Shown piece by piece: positions 38,640 to 50,423 of a DNA stretch of 64,000 nucleotides. Both the position numbers and the translations under genes were made by a program. Numbering within the stretch: the first letter of the stretch is position 1; each line of letters opens with the position of its first letter. The notes under the pieces were generated by a model that had not been told where the DNA came from, did not search any database, and saw only the letters and a program-made list of their open reading frames with translations. The DNA is from Epiperipatus broadwayi (Eukaryota > Onychophora > Udeonychophora > Euonychophora > Peripatidae), in contig JAQFVV010000027.1 of NCBI GenBank assembly GCA_028023455.1, positions 6,259,845 through 6,323,844 of the forward strand, given 5' to 3'.

Positions 38640-39530
38640 TTGATATCTAATAAGTAATTATTTCAATAGTAATTAACAAATATGAAATTTAGAATGAATT
38701 TAAATTGGTTTATCTATATTTTAAAATTATAATTTCATACTAATTTTATCACCGATTTTATTTATTGTACGTTTTAAGAAAACAATGGTTTAATATTGCT
38801 TCAGAGTTCATAATGACTTGTAGTACTGCAAGTGATAGCCACAATCCATGGATCTAGGGCTCCACAATGTATCATGCTACTACAGTGTTAAACCATGCAG
38901 GATAGGCTTCCCTTTATTATTATCAATAACGGTTTTTATCCATCCATTAGCTAATAACGACATGTGAGAAATTAAACACACATTACTCTTTCATAAGAAA
39001 GTCTGATTTATTAATTGTAAAATTAATATTCTTTACTTTAGACAGGCTACAGAAAGAAGTTTGCTATTAACTGAAAGAAGACCCTTTGATTCCTCTTGGG
39101 GGCCTTAAAGGAACTGAGCAGGGCAAATTCCTAATGTCCACTCCATACGTTCTTATCATTGCAGCTGTTATTACTATGTGATTATTCATATAGTATATGA
39201 ACGTGGATGGGCTGTGCACCAACATGCAATAACCAGCACTGTGTTTATTGGCTTTTTGCCTCCGAGTTTAAGATCAAGAAACACCGTGGTCTTTCTTCTC
39301 AGTTGCCAGATAAGGCAGAATGAATGTTTGTGTAAATGATATTTTTCCAATAGATATATACAATTATGACAAAAATAGATCATGGCCCTTATTCCCAGGA
39401 GGCTGTAAAGTCACCAACCAAGGCAACAGTTGATGGCCAAAGGCGGAGGGTGTTAAGAATCTCCTGATTGTGGACCCAGGCTGCCATTTGATGATGACTT
39501 TTTATTTAGATACTTATCACTGTAGATGCA
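38640..39530. other. Sequence before the RTE LINE, nothing clear
   Basis: The last part (39390-39530) is less AT-rich and might be the 5' leader of the LINE, but I cannot support that. A 65-residue minus-strand frame at 39186-39383 is not recognised. Confidence 0.4.
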
Positions 39531-39534
39531 AGTG

Positions 39535-40180
39535 AAGGAAGATTTCAAGAATTAGAACTGTCTTATATTAAATGGGACATTATTGGACTTTGTGAAGTTA
39601 AAAGAAAAGGTGAAGAGACAATTGATTTAAAAAGTGGACATGGACTCTATTATAAAGGCACAAATATTGAAAGTACAAGTGGAGTAGGATTCCTTATAAA
39701 TAAAAAGTGGAAGAACAACATTGTGGAGATTGAGGGTGTATCGGACAGAGTGGCAAGATTAGTGGTACAACTTAATAGCAGATACCAAATGCAGATAATT
39801 CAGGTTTATGCCCCAACAAGTTCTAGTGATGAAGTACTAAAAATTTTTATATAGATGTACAAAAGGCTTTTGATCAGAGTAAACAACATTTTAAAATTAT
39901 GGGAGACTTTAATGCTAGAATTGGTAAACAAATGAAAGTGCTGTTGGTAATTTTGGTTATGGTAATAGAAATGAGAGGACATAAACTTGTGGAGTTTGCA
40001 GAAAAAAAAAACTTTATATTATGAATTCTTTTTTTGCAAAAAGTGGTAAAAGGAAATGGACATGGAAGCATCCAAATGAAGGTACAGCAGAATTGGATTA
40101 CATTTTCACTAACAGAAAATATTTATTTCAAGATTGTAATGTTCTTAATAAATTTAACACAGGAAAGTGATCACTGATTA
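39535..40180 (+). pseudogene. RTE endonuclease domain, frameshifted
   Basis: Visible blocks: IKWDIIGLCEVKRKG, STSGVGFLINK, SDRVARLVVQLN, IIQVYAPTS (to about 39835), then in other frames IMGDFNARIG (39894-39923) and ELDYIFTNRKY (40090-40122). These are the conserved catalytic blocks of the exonuclease-endonuclease-phosphatase fold. A stop after the QVYAPT block and an indel near 39935 break the frame. Confidence 0.85.
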
Positions 40181-40483
40181 GTAAGATACATGTTAATGCA
40201 AAACCAAAGAGACAAAAATATATTAAGAAAAACAATCTTCAGAAACATTCTAATGAATTTAAATTAGAACTTACAAATTGGTTTCAAGCATTAGTAGATT
40301 TTGAACATGATTCAGATTTGAATGAAATTAATAGGACAATAACTAATACACTTTTAAAAACTGCAACAAAGATAGCTGGTAGAAAAAAGCAGCAATTGAC
40401 CAATAAAATTTATACCAAGACTAGAGAATTTATGAAGAAAAGAAGGAATATGAAGATATACAAAAATGATGCATTAAAAAGGA

Positions 40484-41599
40484 TTGAATATCTTGAATTT
40501 TGTAAAATGGTATGAAAGAGTTGAAAATGATACAAGAAAGTATAACTGTGAACAAGCAACAAAAGCTGTAGAAGAGAATAAAAGTCTCAAGAGTGTAAAA
40601 CAATATTTTGGTATTGGTAGGAAATTTATATCTGCAATAAGAAAAAAAAAGGAATTATTACTAAAAAGAGATGATATCATGAAATGGGTAGAAGACTTTT
40701 ATGAAGAATTATGTAGTAATAAAGCACAAGTACCTCCTATATCTATTACATCCTCCGAATTGCCCAGAATTTTAAATGAAGTGAGACATGCAATACAATG
40801 TATGAAGAAAGGAAAAGCTCCAGATAATGATGGAATTATAATTGATATATTAAAAGCAGATGAAGAAATAAATTATTTTTTTTTAGCAAAGTTATATACT
40901 AAATGTGTAAATGATAAACATGTACCAGATGATTGGAAGAATGCAGTATTAATATTAAAAAAGGTGATAAAGAAGACATTAGAAATTACAGACCTCTCTC
41001 GTCTACAGAGAACATTGGATTTCCTCCAACCAATAGAACAAGCTGGATTTAAAAGTGGTTTTAGTACATTAGATCATATCCAGGTATTGAGAGAAGTTAT
41101 AGAAAGGACAAATGAATACAAGTTGCCATTATGCTTTGGATTTGTAGATTCTGAAAAGACATTTGATTCTATAAACATTTCTTCAGTGATTAAAGCATTG
41201 GATCATCAAAGTATAGATCCAGGATATTGTCATATTTTAAAGAATATTTATAAAAATGCAACAGCAACAATTAGATTACATGATGATACTGGGAAAGTCA
41301 ACATTGACAAGGATGTAAGACAGGGTGACTCCATATCTCCAAAACTTTTTACAGCAGTGCTGCAAGAAGTATTTTGTGGATTAAAAAAGGAAGCTAAAGG
41401 AGTGAAAGTAAATGGAGATTATTTAAGTCATTTAGATTTTGCAGATGATGTAGTTGTTTTTGCAAATAATGCTTTAGAGCTGCAGGAAATGTTGCAAGAG
41501 TTATCAGATGAAAGTATGACAAAGATAAATGTTAAAAAGACTAAAGTAATGCTTAATGGATTTTCTCAAAATATGAAAATAAAGATGGATTATGATTAG
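40484..41599 (+). pseudogene. RTE reverse transcriptase, 371-codon open stretch
   Basis: RT blocks in order: KKGKAPDNDGIIIDILK, CVNDKHVPDDWKNAV, AGFKSGFSTLDHIQ, CFGFVDSEKTFDSIN (motif A, catalytic Asp kept), VRQGDSISPKLFTA and LDFADDVVVFANN (FADD box at 41438-41449), then KINVKKTKVM. The stretch around 40975-41020 lacks the usual YRPISLLS sequence, so there is a deletion or double frameshift between the first two blocks and motif A. Ends at a TAG at 41597. Confidence 0.88.
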
Positions 41600-42180
41600 T
41601 TAGAAGTTAACAGTTACAAATACCTTGGTCAGATTATTAATACAGATGGAAACATAATGGATGAAATTACTCATAGAATTAAACTTGCTTGGAGTGCTTT
41701 TGGTAGAAATAATTTGATACTAAAAGGAAACATGCCTATGTGTTTGAAAAGGAAGTTTTTTAATAAATGTGTTTTACCAGTTCTTACTTATAGATCCGAG
41801 ACTTGGACACTTAATACAAGAGCAATACAGAGACTTCAGACCACTCAAAGATGTATGGAGAGATGTATATTGGGAGTAACAAGAAGAGATCGAAAACACA
41901 ATATATGGGTAAGAGAACAAACAGGTGTTACTGACATCATTGAAAAAATTAAAAGACTGAAGTGGAGTTGGGCTGGACATATTGCTAGAAGAGATGATAG
42001 TAGATGGACAATTGAAATCTTAAACAGGATTCCAAGAGATTGTAAAAGACCCAGAAAGATACCACATGTGAGATGGATGAAATAAGAAAGTGTGCAGGGT
42101 TGATGTGGAGAAGCTAAAGATCGGAGATAGATTGAACTTGGAGAGACCATACTGCAGTGGATTGATAATGTTTGATGACT
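41600..42180 (+). pseudogene. RTE C-terminal region
   Basis: After the stop, the same protein continues: YLGQIINTDGN, then ITHRIKLAWSAFG, CVLPVLTYRSETWTL, RRDRKHNIWVREQTGVTDII, WAGHIARRDDSRWT and, after another frameshift near 42080, DEIRKCAGLMWR and a final QWIDN. This is the usual tail of RTE-clade ORF2 proteins. Confidence 0.85.
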
Positions 42181-42555
42181 TTGGACAATTATTCTTTCAT
42201 CTATATGTTAAGACAAAATGTGATTTATTATTGTTTAATTAGTATATTCGACAATTGTTTCTACTATTATTGATTTTAATTACGATTGGTCATGTCATGA
42301 TCACGTATCGATTATTAGATGTCATTTATCATTTGGATATGTCCGCGGTGGTTTTAAATGGTCTTTAGATTTCAAAATGGCCGTGAGTCCAAAGTAAATT
42401 AGTACCGATTTGGTAATAACTAATTGTGAAAAGTAGCGGTGAACACCTATATGCTGAAAAAGACATATAGAAAGAAGGCAAAAGTAAATATTAGAAGCTG
42501 AATTTAATTTTATTTCCTTACATATTTATGCAATATTTTATTATATGGCTCCTCA

Positions 42556-42606
42556 GTAGATTAAACAGGCAAAATTCTACATACAGTAGTGTCACTCAGT
42601 AGATGA
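42556..42606 (-). repeat. Fragment of palindromic family P
   Basis: GATTAAACAGGCAAAATTCTACATACAGTAGTGTCAC matches the outer stem of the 32.0-kb copy. Only the stem end is left. Confidence 0.7.
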
Positions 42607-42619
42607 CATGACGTAGCGG

Positions 42620-43590
42620 GTAATAATTCAGTTTATTTCCAAAACTCGGTAATGCTATATGAATAACACTTAAATACACATTAACATATGCTGGCAACAA
42701 TTTAAAAAATAAATGTACATATTCTTAATAGATAAGAAAAATAGAGAATGGTATTTTTTTTTCTAGATATCTTTTTGGCCGCGTACTTATTTGTCTTCCA
42801 TCTGTGAAAATATTTTTTTTTAAAAAAGTGCTAGAAGCGATTTTCTTGTTTTATCTTAATTAACCGTGATCTCTGCCCTCTCCCCCAACTTTAACCAATA
42901 TAATAATAGTTTTTGATATATTATAACACAACTTTTCTTTTAAAATATATATATTCTACAATAATAAATATTTATATATATGTTCAGTATTGAGATAAAA
43001 TAAAGTTTTTTTTTTTGATACTGGCAAAAAATAAACCTAAGATGTTTAAATATGTATTAAAGTTAAACACATGCAGACACTTTTTCGATATAATCGGTAG
43101 ATGAAAATTGATCGCATGCAAAATATACATATTTGTAAGTTGATTTCTATAACTTCAAGTGTGTGGATGAGCCACCAAATGATTTAAATATTGAATAAAA
43201 TTAATTTTTTTGTATGTAAATAGTTGAATGGATATTGAAACAGCAGATCACATTCCACTGTGAATTGTAATTCCAGATCCCTGTCAAATTATTGCATTTT
43301 ATCAGTGGTACTATTTACAGAGTGTATGTTAAGATTGAATGCAACTGGCATCATATTTGAATTGATATCATATATATATATCTTATCAATGAATATTATT
43401 AAGTGGATAATTTCTAGTCTAGTGAAAGTTATTAATCTTATCAATGAATCTCGTTTTTTAAAACCTATTCCTTACATGTATTTTGAATTATTTCCATTCC
43501 AAGTAACCTCACAATTTAGTAGCTCCAAAATCAGTCTATTAAACATCAGCTAAACAAAAAATTAAATCCCAAAAAATATATAACTTATTT
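42620..43590. other. Intergenic, nothing recognised
   Basis: AT-rich with poly-T and TATATA runs. A 97-codon plus-strand frame at 43260-43553 is low-complexity and matches no family I know. Confidence 0.45.
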
Positions 43591-43591
43591 C

Positions 43592-44229
43592 CATTATATA
43601 ATAGCAAACTCCACCCAGTAGTGTCACCCAGTGCAAGCCATAATAATCAATGGAGACAAGGGCTGTGCATAAAATCACTATCTAGTGCCTACTCATCCAA
43701 TATCCTCAGATTAGTTTCTAGTTTATGGCTTTCATCACTGAGCAGCCTTGGATGTGAAAGTACTGCACCTAGATCTTAGGATCTAAACCCAGCAGCCACT
43801 TTTCATCTTTTTTGTTAGCTATAAAGTTGAGTCCATAATGTTTTCAAAGCTCATTTGCTTTTATAATCATACAGATCTAAATCCAGTTCAGTATCTATAC
43901 ATTTTGGGGTCTCTAATAACCATAGTCATCATCATCCCATGGGAAGAATTGTTATTAAACATCACATAATCACCATTCCTAGGCTTATACAAGCTGTTAA
44001 AACAGTAGAAAACTCTCCATACAGTAGTGCCATCTAGTGCAAGCCATAGTAATCAAATGATTGAAAGCCACAAGTTAGAAACTAGACTGGAAATATTGGA
44101 TGAGTAGGCACTAAACCTCCATTGATTCTTATGACTTGCACAACTGTATGGAGTTTGCTGTTTTAACAGTTTGTGTAACCATAGGAAATAGTGGTCGTGA
44201 AATGTTTAGTGGTTAAACTTGCATTATAT
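43592..44229 (-). repeat. Palindromic family P, composite copy
   Basis: A long antisense unit (43603-43950, with CTCATCCAATATCCTCAGATTAG and CTAGATCTTAGGATCTAA) is followed by a shorter hairpin unit (43955-44217). In the hairpin, GCTGTTAAAACAGTAGAAAACTCTCCATACAGTAG pairs with TGTATGGAGTTTGCTGTTTTAACAG. The tail (GTTTAGTGGTTAA) is at the right end and its complement at the start of the hairpin unit. CATTATAT flanks both sides (43592-43599 and 44222-44229). Confidence 0.75.
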
Positions 44230-44234
44230 GTAGA

Positions 44235-45150
44235 CTTGGCACTTCACTTTGGTGTTTTATGAAGTAGTATTTCGAACGCATTAATTTACAATATAATTTG
44301 ATGGATTTTGTTCTAGTCATTGAAAAAAAATAGATTTATCCAGTAGTTTAAATATATTTTAGCCGATTGAAATTTAAAAAAAAAATAGTTGAAATTAGGG
44401 AGGAAAAAATATTACATTTTTTTAAAAAGGATGGATACATGTACTGATTATAGCAAACTCTCAGCAATCAAAAAGGCTTAGCCTAAAAATCATGTATGCT
44501 ATATTGAGAATGCAGTAAATAAAAAGAATAGATCCTCCTAAATACAACATATTATATACACTAAAATTGTGCCTAAACTTAAAAAGAGTTTGAACTGAAA
44601 TGAATGCTGATAAATAGTTAAATGTTAGATGTCACACAAAGTTCTGTTAGTCCTATTAGTAACCCAACTAATTGAGAGTTTTCAATAATGTTGGATGTGA
44701 ATAGGAACCGGACATACTGTTTTCCATTACATACAGATTGTTTATAATGAAAAGTTGAAGCGATAAGAAGACAGGCTGAATTCTTTAAAATTTGATCTGC
44801 CTATAGTACAAGTATAAATATACAATTTTAAAAGCAATAAACTATTCAACTGGTAATTAAGATGTATTCAAATGTTACCATATTTGTTAATTTCTGAAAA
44901 ATTAACAATAAAATATAAAAACTCAAAATTAAAACTACCTTAGCTTCAAAAAAACCCTACCATTGGTTGACACCCTTCGTAATTCAGAAATGAGAATGTA
45001 CGCTTGTAAAACAGGCTTCAATTATCTAGTGAGATTATATACATATTAAAAGCCCAGTTCTTTTTAAAAGCACACACTAGTTTCTATACAAATAGAAACA
45101 TTAAGTATAATGATTTATTCACACACCAATTCCTGTAAAAGTAAAAATAT
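44235..45150. other. Intergenic, nothing recognised
   Basis: AT-rich; no conserved reading frame or repeat structure seen. Confidence 0.45.
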
Positions 45151-45156
45151 TAAGTA

Positions 45157-46260
45157 CACCTGGGTCTCTTTTTACGCGGACTTATTTAACACGATTTTGA
45201 AGTTGCGTGATTCGTGTTTCACCGGAAGTCGAATTCCGATATTGCGCTATTACTTTAAATAAATTTCGCGCACTTACGTTATATTGAAAGTAATAGCACA
45301 TTATTAGAATTCAACTTTCAACTTAGTAATTTCAATATTTTCAGTGCTTTATAATAGTAAGCTTTTATGCAATAATGAAATTAAAATCATGATTTCCACA
45401 TGTTATGTATACACACATTAAATTTTACAAGATTATAATGTAAATTTGTTCAAACATTATGTGTATTAATTTTGCATTTTAAATCACATTCTGTTTTTGC
45501 TTTTTAAAAAAGAACGTAATTAATTATTAATCATTTAGTGTCCACAAGTTTATTTTTAAAAGGTTAGTAATAGCAGTGGGCACAATTAAATTTGACAATT
45601 AAAAATTAATATGTGATTTTTAATTGTAATTAACAATTTAAAAAATACTTACACGACTTGAAATAATGTGATGTGAAATTTGATTTTTAAACGAAATTGA
45701 AAATTAAAGACAAAAATAAGAATTTAATTTTTAGTTGTTAGTTTTAATTAAATTTTTCCCAGCAGTTGTGAATAAATGTCTTTTTATTATCATAAGTCTA
45801 AGTTCATAAACAATAAAATCACCGTCTCAAAGATTAATTACTAATTACGTTGTCAACAGAAAAACATTAACACAACATGAGAGTGCAAACGAACGTGTGT
45901 TTTGGTAAATAGCGATAATAATTAAAACGTGTATAAAAAAATGTAAATTACCGTACTGTAAATTATGCATAAAAATATATTATTTTGAATAAAATTAAAT
46001 ATTATAGTTAAAAAAAGTTTGTCTTGTATCAATTTTTTTCAAATTTGAAATTTTTTATTAGTCATATTTTATTTCCTTATTTTTTTTTTTTGCGCGAATT
46101 TTAAAGTAATTTTATGTTGGTGCTTTGCTTTTACGCGAATTTTGAAAAATCACAGACCGCACCCTCCCTTTTTCAATGTAAGTTACATCTATTTTTGCGC
46201 GATTTCGTTTGCGCGTGTTTTCTGAGGAACCTATCTAGCGCGTAAAACAAGACCCAGGTG
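45157..46260 (+). mobile_element. Tigger/pogo-like DNA transposon remnant, copy 2
   Basis: 1104 bp with inverted termini CACCTGGGTCTCTTTTTACGC and its complement ending ...AAAACAAGACCCAGGTG, flanked by TA on both sides (45155-45156, 46261-46262). It is collinear with copy 1 at 10741-12005, including the internal hairpin (about 45215-45340) and the block TTTTGCTTTT...TAATTATTAATCATTTAGTGTC. It lacks the transposase start seen in copy 1, so it is a further-deleted sister. Confidence 0.88.
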
Positions 46261-46280
46261 TATATCCTATCAGATTTAAT

Positions 46281-47152
46281 ACATAACTAGCTTATTAAAC
46301 AATTCAAAACAAAGCAAAACTCTCCATATAGTAGTGCCATCTTGTGCTAACAAGAGCAATCAATGGATTCCAGAAGGCTTGTGCATAAAATCCCTATCTA
46401 GTGCCTACTCATCCAATATCCCCAGACTAGTTTCTGGCTTGTGGCCTTCATCAGTGAGGAGCCTTGGATCTGAGAGCACTGCAGCTAGATCTTAGGATCT
46501 AATGCAACCCTCCAGCACCCACCTTTTAACTCTATTTAACTACAAAACTATGAGAATGAAATTGAAAACACTATTAATATTTTCAATCCAAGCTCAATAG
46601 CTTATATAGTCATATGGGTCTGAACTCAATTCAGCACCCATACATTTTGGTGTCTTTGGCTCTTTAACAACCATAGCCACCATTATCCTATTAGGCAGGA
46701 TTGGTGTTAAACCACTAAAAAAAAAAAACACCAAAATGTATGGGTACTGAATTGAGTTCAGACCCATATGACTATATAAGCTATTGAGCTTGGATTGAAA
46801 ATATTAATAGTGTTTTCAATTTCATTCTCATAGTTTTGTAGTTAAATAGAGTTAAAAGGTAGGTGCTGGAGGGTTGCATTAGAACCTAAGATCTAGGTGC
46901 AGTGCTCTCAGATCCAAGGCTCCTCACTGATGAAGGCCACAAGCCAGAAACTAGTCTGGGGATATTGGATGAGTAGGCACTAGATAGGGATTTTATGCAG
47001 AAGCCTTCTGGCATCCATTGATTGCTCTTGTTAGCACAAGATGGCACTACTATATGGAGAGTTTTGCTTTGTTTTGAATTGTTTAATAACAATTATTGTG
47101 CTAGTATGAGATGGTGATCATTTGATGTTTAGTGGTTTAACATAACTAGCTT
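46281..47152 (+). repeat. Palindromic family P, long copy with two 361-bp arms
   Basis: Arms 46292-46652 and 46729-47089 are the same length and near-perfect complements (only scattered mismatches by eye), with a 76-base loop. To the right is a unique tail ending TTTAGTGGTTTA. The loop contains the complement of that tail end (GTTAAACCACTAAA at 46706-46719 against TTTAGTGGTTTAAC at 47128-47141) next to an A12 run. The whole is flanked by ACATAACTAGCTT (46281-46293 and 47140-47152), a perfect 13-base duplication. It begins 20 bases after Tigger-like copy 2. Confidence 0.9.
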
Positions 47153-47159
47153 TTTATCA

Positions 47160-48410
47160 ATTATAATATATTTATTTTGTTTATATTATGTAAATAATTT
47201 AATACAATGCATAAAGACCTACAAAAATAACTGATTTCAACATTGTTTGTACGTATTTCTATAAATCCACTAATATGTAATATAAGGCTCACATTTTATT
47301 ATATTTGATAATATAGATTGGCATTTATATAACAAAAGATGGTAGTTATTTAGAAGTTCATTTGAATTATTCTTTAAGAATCTGTCTTGTGGAATATCTT
47401 AATATATTCAGACTTGTTTGTTTCATGAATAGGTTTATGTTCTTAGCATTTATGTATTTGGTACACATAAAATTATTTACATACTCATTAAAATATATTT
47501 ATATATCAGCTTAAGTCAGCACATGAGTATACATATCAAGATTTTAGTCCTGTGATTTTGGAGTTTCAATGCCCATCTTTTAAAAATAATTACAATTATT
47601 CTAGGATCACCTATCTTGAGCTCAAATAATCAATGGTTTCCAGATTGTAGTGTAATTTATCTTCCATTCCCAGTCCGATTTTAAGCTGGAAAAATGTCTA
47701 GGAATAAAATTGCAGTATCATTTAGTAACTTCTGATTACTCAAGTTTACAATAGATAGTGCTAGAGAAAAAGATGTATTTATTTATAGTAGCAAAAAGAA
47801 TCAAGTAATTAATTGATATATGGACACAAAAAATATAATTACTTGCTAAACAGAAAGTGCAACACTGCTTTAAATCAGACATTCCCAACCTAGGCTATGC
47901 ATATACTCAGGAGTCCAAATTAGAACATTTGGGACTATGTGAAAAAGCTTGATAGAAAAAAGGAACACTAGTCAACAGTGTAAGATATGTCAAAAGTTAT
48001 GAAATTAATTGAATATTATGAAATGTAGACTTTCCTTAATTTTTTTAACATTGGAGAAAGAAAAATTCCCTTTTATTTTAGTGAATAGTCCCTCTATAAT
48101 GTTCATTTATTGGTGTGCCACTCATAGACTCAGCTTTCACTTCCCATAGATTTGAGCGCTATCATGCTGGTATAGATGCATTTTCAAATTTTATTCTTAC
48201 TTCAGAGCATTTTTCATCTTAACTCAGTCATATCACAACCATCCATCAGCCCAGAACTTAGATCAACCCCTTTCTGTGGATGCATTTTTTAAACACCCAG
48301 TTCACTTTTTTTCTCAAGATATATAGTTCATATTGTAATTTTAAATTCATATACACCTTTTTTTTTTTAAGATATATTTTTTACTTCATATATATATTTC
48401 AAACTACTTA
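47160..48410. other. Intergenic, nothing recognised
   Basis: AT-rich with no open frame of note. 47880-48250 is slightly less AT-rich but unassigned. Confidence 0.45.
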
Positions 48411-48419
48411 ATCACAATT

Positions 48420-48560
48420 TTCTGAAACATATGACCAAAGACATGAAAAAGATAAATGATCCCAAAGATGCACATTTTATACTGAAGTGGCACCCATTAG
48501 TTGGTCCAGATCACAATTTCTTACACACATTTTCATTATGCTGATTTAGATATATTTATC
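48420..48560. repeat. Dispersed repeat family Y, further copy
   Basis: GACATGAAAAAGATAAATGATCCC, GGTCCAGATCACAATTTCTTACACACA and surrounding bases match the left copy at 22.1-22.3 kb in the same orientation, with many substitutions. Confidence 0.65.
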
Positions 48561-49464
48561 TGCAGGCATGTCAGTTCTGTGAATAGTTTTCAATGGATTC
48601 TTTGAGGATAGTTCCTAATTTTTCAATTCATACATTATTAGATATGGATCAATGGTTGAAAACTAAAGCGTAACATAATGACAAATTCTTTGAGCAGGTA
48701 ATAAGAGAAAATAATTGCGGACATAGGTAGTATGGATTTCATATATACATGATGGTTATCTTGAGTCCCAGTGGGGAAGTATTATTCAAAGGTAGCATAA
48801 AACCTTTAATCTTGCAGCATTTACAAATCAAAACCTGCTATTTATGCAACAAGGAATGTATTCAGTGATTGCTAGCAAAACATTAAAATATGACATTATC
48901 ATCAGGTGAAAGTTCTTATTGTATTGCTAGACGCCATCACTCCTCCCCTTTCAGCATGTAAAGAACTGATTACTATATTACAATTTTTTTAGGGAACGAG
49001 ATTAATAAAACCATAAATTATTTTAAACAAAAATTCATTCTGGTATGTGAAGAGGATGGGAATGATTACCTCTTTGTTAATAATAAATCATTCTCCATTC
49101 TTGTGATTATCAAGCACAAAACATTTCAACCATTTAAAAGTAAATATAGTGGTAATAGACCATATTGCTAGTAAAGAAAGTTAAGTAATTAATTACTAGA
49201 GGTTTTTGCAAACAAAATACTTGTTTATTTTTATTTATGAGATAGTCCAAAGAAATTCTTTGAACATTTTTTTCTCTCCAATATGATTTAAAAAAAATAA
49301 TATTCTATTCTAATTACACCTGCAAATTAGATGAAAATGATTCGAATCTTATACTCATAAATCATTCAAATTTATACTTCTGATCAAGCATCGATAAGAA
49401 TTAGTAATTGTGTATCACAAACCAAGTAAAAATAGTGTGGTATATATCTTGTGATGTTATGATG

Positions 49465-49610
49465 AGCAACTCTTGACTCTAATGCCATCTAATATATGCT
49501 TGAATAATCATCAATAATTACCAGATGCGTATAAAATCTTCAAGTATTTAAATCCCTATCTTCAGACCAATGTACGGATTTTGATACTTGGGAATGAAAG
49601 TTAAAAAAAA
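49465..49610 (-). repeat. Old fragment of family P
   Basis: GAGCAACTCTTGACTCTAATGCCATCTAATATATGC, then ATGCGTATAAAATC and CCCTATCTTCAGACCAAT, follow the order of the outer family P arm with heavy divergence. Confidence 0.45.
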
Positions 49611-50423
49611 ATGCAAACACGCACCCAACATCCCCATTTAATTCAATTTTAATTGCCAAACCTGAAATTCAAATCAGCAGTAAAATGGACATCTGCTTGT
49701 GAATTATTATATTGTTTAAGTTACCTTATCCCAAATTTACATTTTTCTTTATGTTTTTATTTAATTTAGTCTGTTTTATTGTCAGAGAAATCTTGTAGTT
49801 CAATTTTTATTCATTTCCCAATAACTGATCTAGTTGAAACTTTGCATATGCATGTATTCCCGATGATGATACATTTTTTAGAATTTGCAAATAATTTCAG
49901 CAAAAAAATTAGCGAAGAGTTTATATTTTATAAAGGAATCAGAAATTTAAAAAAAGTATAAAAAATTTAAAGAAATGCTTTTATTCACATAAATGCATTA
50001 AAAAAAAATTTTTTTTTCTGTACTGTTCATATTTTAAATAAACTTGCAACTAACACCCACATTAAATAAATTGGTAATCTAACTTGTGGATTTCTAAACA
50101 CAATCGCCTCATACTTTTTATTTGTGAAAACTGGAGAAACTTTATCCTTTCCTTTTTGGTGCATTTGCAAAATAATGCTTTGTTCCCCTCCATCCCATAT
50201 ATTTTGAAATGCAAGCAGTCTTAAGCAGGGTTTATAATTAACAATATTTTAATACTTATACAAAATATAATTTTTTTATATAAATTTCTCTATTTATGAG
50301 TTTGAAATTAAAATTACCCAAAGTACATCTGCTTTTCATGCCAATAATCTGATTTAGAATCTGAGCTGGGAAAAGTTAAAATTTTTTTAGGTTTAAATCA
50401 GTTTAGGATTTTTCTTTTTTTTC

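Larger units (their letters stand above)
39535..42180 (+). mobile_element. RTE-clade non-LTR retrotransposon, nearly full length but mutated
   Basis: An apurinic-endonuclease domain is followed by reverse transcriptase and the RTE-type C-terminus (W-GHI-R-DD-RW...R-RW-DEIRK-AG...DR...QWIDN). Four to six frameshifts or stops break it into pieces, but the order is intact and the longest RT stretch is 371 codons, so it is younger than the other retroelements here. It lies between HSPE1 and CS. No poly-A tail or clear target duplication found; RTE elements often lack the former. Confidence 0.88.

Noticed and set aside
43260-43553. 97-codon open frame as a gene
   Set aside because: Low-complexity Ile/Ser/Leu composition, no motif and no supporting splice signals in a repeat-rich zone.
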